From Euryodendron excelsum (lineage: Eukaryota; Streptophyta; Magnoliopsida; Ericales; Pentaphylacaceae): 64,000 bases of DNA. The stretch is from the NCBI GenBank assembly GCA_033060915.1, contig CM065379.1:37513318-37577317 (forward strand). Reading direction: 5' to 3'. The notes below the pieces were generated by a model. The model made no database searches and was not told where the DNA came from. It saw nothing but the letters and a program-made list of their open reading frames with translations. How positions within the stretch are numbered: position 1 is the stretch's first letter; each line of letters opens with the position of its first letter. Below, piece after piece: positions 61,865 to 64,000 of this stretch. The position numbers and the translations under genes are program-made.

Positions 61865-63135
61865 TGTCACGAGCACCCAAAAATAAAATCGATACCCCAA
61901 AAACAAATATGTAGTAGTGTGAGTAAGGATCGTTCCCACGGAGAGTGTTTAGCCTAGTTTTATGCTATGTGAATTTTGATGGGGGCTTTTGAATATAATG
62001 AAAACTATTTTAATAATAACTAAGAAACAACTCAGATTAAAGTATTGAAATCAATCAAAAGAACAAATCTTGGTCTAGGTCAACATCCACCATCAGAATT
62101 TACAATTGATCATCGATGCAAGTATATCAATTCACACATTGAATATTCACCGTCGGAATTATTTTTTTATCTCTCATTAATTGTAGTTAATAAGAAACAA
62201 GCGATCTCATTAACCCTAACTATTAAACAACCTAGGATAAGCACTCAGGTTTAATCTAGTAGCAACCTTAAGAATTAGAGAGATCGATGAAACTAAACAA
62301 CACAAGTACAAGCGGTTACATTTAATTTAGTCGAACGTCCTTCTTAAGATATAATAATTCCCAACGCAATAAATCATTAAATCTTAGTTGCTTCACAAAT
62401 CAGATGAATCAAACAATTACGGATTTGATATCTAATCCAGTAGTAGATTGCAATGATTAATAAACTAGTAGGCCTTCTAGCAATTAAACAAGACAATCAT
62501 GAAAATAGGCATAGAAGAACATCTAATACTCAAAGCATAAATCGAATAATGAAAACAAATTAGATCTCATAGTTTATTATTAATTCTGAGGCTTCTGTTT
62601 CCTTCGACCAAGATTCAAAGTTTAGCCACGCAGGGTCATGAAAACAACTCAAATAATAACCTAAAATAATACGAAAAATGCCAATAACCCTAAAAATGAA
62701 ACAATCTCAGCTTTTATAGGCTTCTGAAATTCTGAAGCTTTGCAAAACCGTTCGAACGCCCTTACTACCGTTCAAACGCATTGGCACCGTTCGAACGGTG
62801 TGTCGAACGCACTTCGAACGGTAAAATTACTCTATGTATATTTCGAACACCCTTCAAACTTGAATTTGACGTGAATCCATTTGATTTACCGTTCGAACAT
62901 TTATGGGATCGTTCAAACGCTTCATGGGATCGTTCAAACGCTCTTTCAAACGCTGCTTCCATTTTAGGTGTATTCAAAGGTGTTTGTTTGCTGCTATGGT
63001 ACTGTACCGCAGGAGACAAATAGGAGATAATTTGAAGAATAATTTGGAGCTTTAACCTGGTTAGGATCGATGAACCTCTGGAGATGGTTAAAAAAGGTTA
63101 ATAACCACACTATGGCTAGGACTTACTCGTCGGGT
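61865..63135 (-). mobile_element. probable gypsy-like LTR G (right edge uncertain)
   Basis: On the plus strand it starts TGTCACGAGCACCC. Its reverse complement near the end reads GGAACGATCCTTACTCAC, comparable to GGTACTCACC near the end of solo LTR F. A cluster of about ten GTTC(G/A)AACG words lies at 62749-62955, as in LTR F. No target duplication was found and the right edge is a guess. ORFs of about 80 codons across the cluster are not genes. Confidence 0.45.
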
Positions 63136-64000
63136 GACGTTTGGCTACTTCAAAGGGTTTGAAAAATACCCCATTCCATATTAATTGTACTCTTTTGTTT
63201 TTTCTTTTGGCTATAGTGCCTAAACGATTAACCGACTACTCTCTCGAGTTTGTGTTGAGTCACAGTCTATATAAAAAGATCGAAGATGAGACTTAATGTG
63301 AAATATGTAAATCTCATATATTGTATGGATGTCTTTTTTTAGGAGGTTTCATTCGGTTCCTACTCTTCAAATTTGGACTCAACTCATATTAGCTATTTTT
63401 AGAGGTTTTTCTTATTTCCGTATTATTACAAAATCTAATAGTTTTAGGATTATTATACTATAGTAAATAAGGTTATAACCCTTTACTAAAATTCATTCAG
63501 AGTTAACAATAGAGCGCTGCTACACAGCACGGTTTTATTCACGGCATTGTCTCACCGGCTGACTTGGAGGGCAAATATGTGATGAGATTTGATTTTGACA
63601 AAAACAGCTTTAAGGAAACTTTTGAACGAATATATAGGAAATGTTAAAACTGAACCAATCAACCAAAAAAAAAAAAACAGTAATCTTTTCGTTTTTGCAA
63701 CTCATGTTTATCTAGTCTCTCTATCTCTCTCCATGATGATGACAAAAAAATGAACCCCGATCTCCAATAAAACACTTGCACTCAAACGATATATATATAT
63801 ATATATTAGTAGTGAACTCGTGCTATGCACGAATTATAAATATAGAAGAATATGTTGATTTTTTAAATAATTTTTTTATAAACAAAGAGTTTTATAGGAT
63901 CGTTTATTTAAAATATGTCATTAAACGATATAACGTTGATCCATAGGACAACTTCAACCTTGAAGGTTAGTTGAACTAAACATGTTAACAATATTTTTTC
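63136..64000. other. non-coding, no gene seen
   Basis: AT-rich. It has an (AT)n tract at about 63789-63806 followed by a short palindrome (TCGTGC TAT GCACGA, about 63820), a wording common at plant transposon ends. No exon of the nucleotide-sugar transporter was recognised. Confidence 0.45.

Noticed and set aside
63809..63835. Helitron 3' end
   Set aside because: A short palindrome is present but no CTRR terminus or matching 5' TC end.

Overview
The window is nuclear DNA of a eudicot flowering plant. It is AT-rich, has spliceosomal introns (GT..AG), carries plant-only tau-class glutathione S-transferase (GSTU) sequence, and is dominated by plant Ty3/gypsy (Tat/Ogre-like) and Ty1/copia (SIRE/Maximus-like) LTR retrotransposons. 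No bacterial-type genes, rRNA, tRNA genes or CRISPR were seen. The species cannot be named from the sequence. Region 1-7656 is non-coding with microsatellites, a dimeric tRNA-derived SINE, a probable Tourist-like MITE and a 106-base poly(G) run. Region 7657-16382 is a decayed tandem GSTU locus. Unit 1 was hit by a TRIM (TSD TATAA), a TIR element carrying an RNase H fragment, and a 1.44-kb solo LTR inside exon 1 (TSD CTGGG). Unit 2 (14550-16382) keeps both exons but has a premature stop and a one-base deletion. Unit 2 lacks the unit-1 insertions and so shows the empty sites. Region 17417-18441 plus 61635-61828 is a minus-strand fragment of a nucleotide-sugar (CMP-sialic-acid-transporter-like) gene, split inside a coding exon by a 43.2-kb transposon nest. 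The nest (18442-61634, TSD CCCAT on both sides) is one minus-strand Tat/Ogre-like element with 4.6-kb LTRs at 18442-23046 (3') and 57004-61634 (5'), a PBS at 56983-57001 and a PPT at 23047-23064. It keeps gag but no recognisable pol. Between gag and its 3' LTR, on the opposite strand, lies a plant-mobile-domain (PMD, aminotransferase-like) gene with its own intron and a 48-bp tandem repeat upstream. Two insertions lie in this element: a solo LTR of the same family in gag (29611-33842, TSD GCTGG) and a SIRE-like copia element (35486-56755, TSD ATAAT). The copia element was itself hit by two more solo LTRs of the Tat-like family: 39864-45233 in the integrase (TSD GACTC) and 49777-53969 after the extra ORF (TSD ATATT). 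With the insertions subtracted, the Tat-like element is about 17.7 kb and the copia element about 11.7 kb. By-eye LTR comparison agrees with the order: the Tat-like LTR pair is far more diverged than the copia LTR pair. The only long undamaged reading frame in the window is the copia element's extra, so-called env-like ORF (48190-49491). No host gene here looks functional. The strongest candidate for something unusual is the non-autonomous Tat-like element with an intron-containing antisense PMD gene and a conserved palindrome module next to its LTR promoter.
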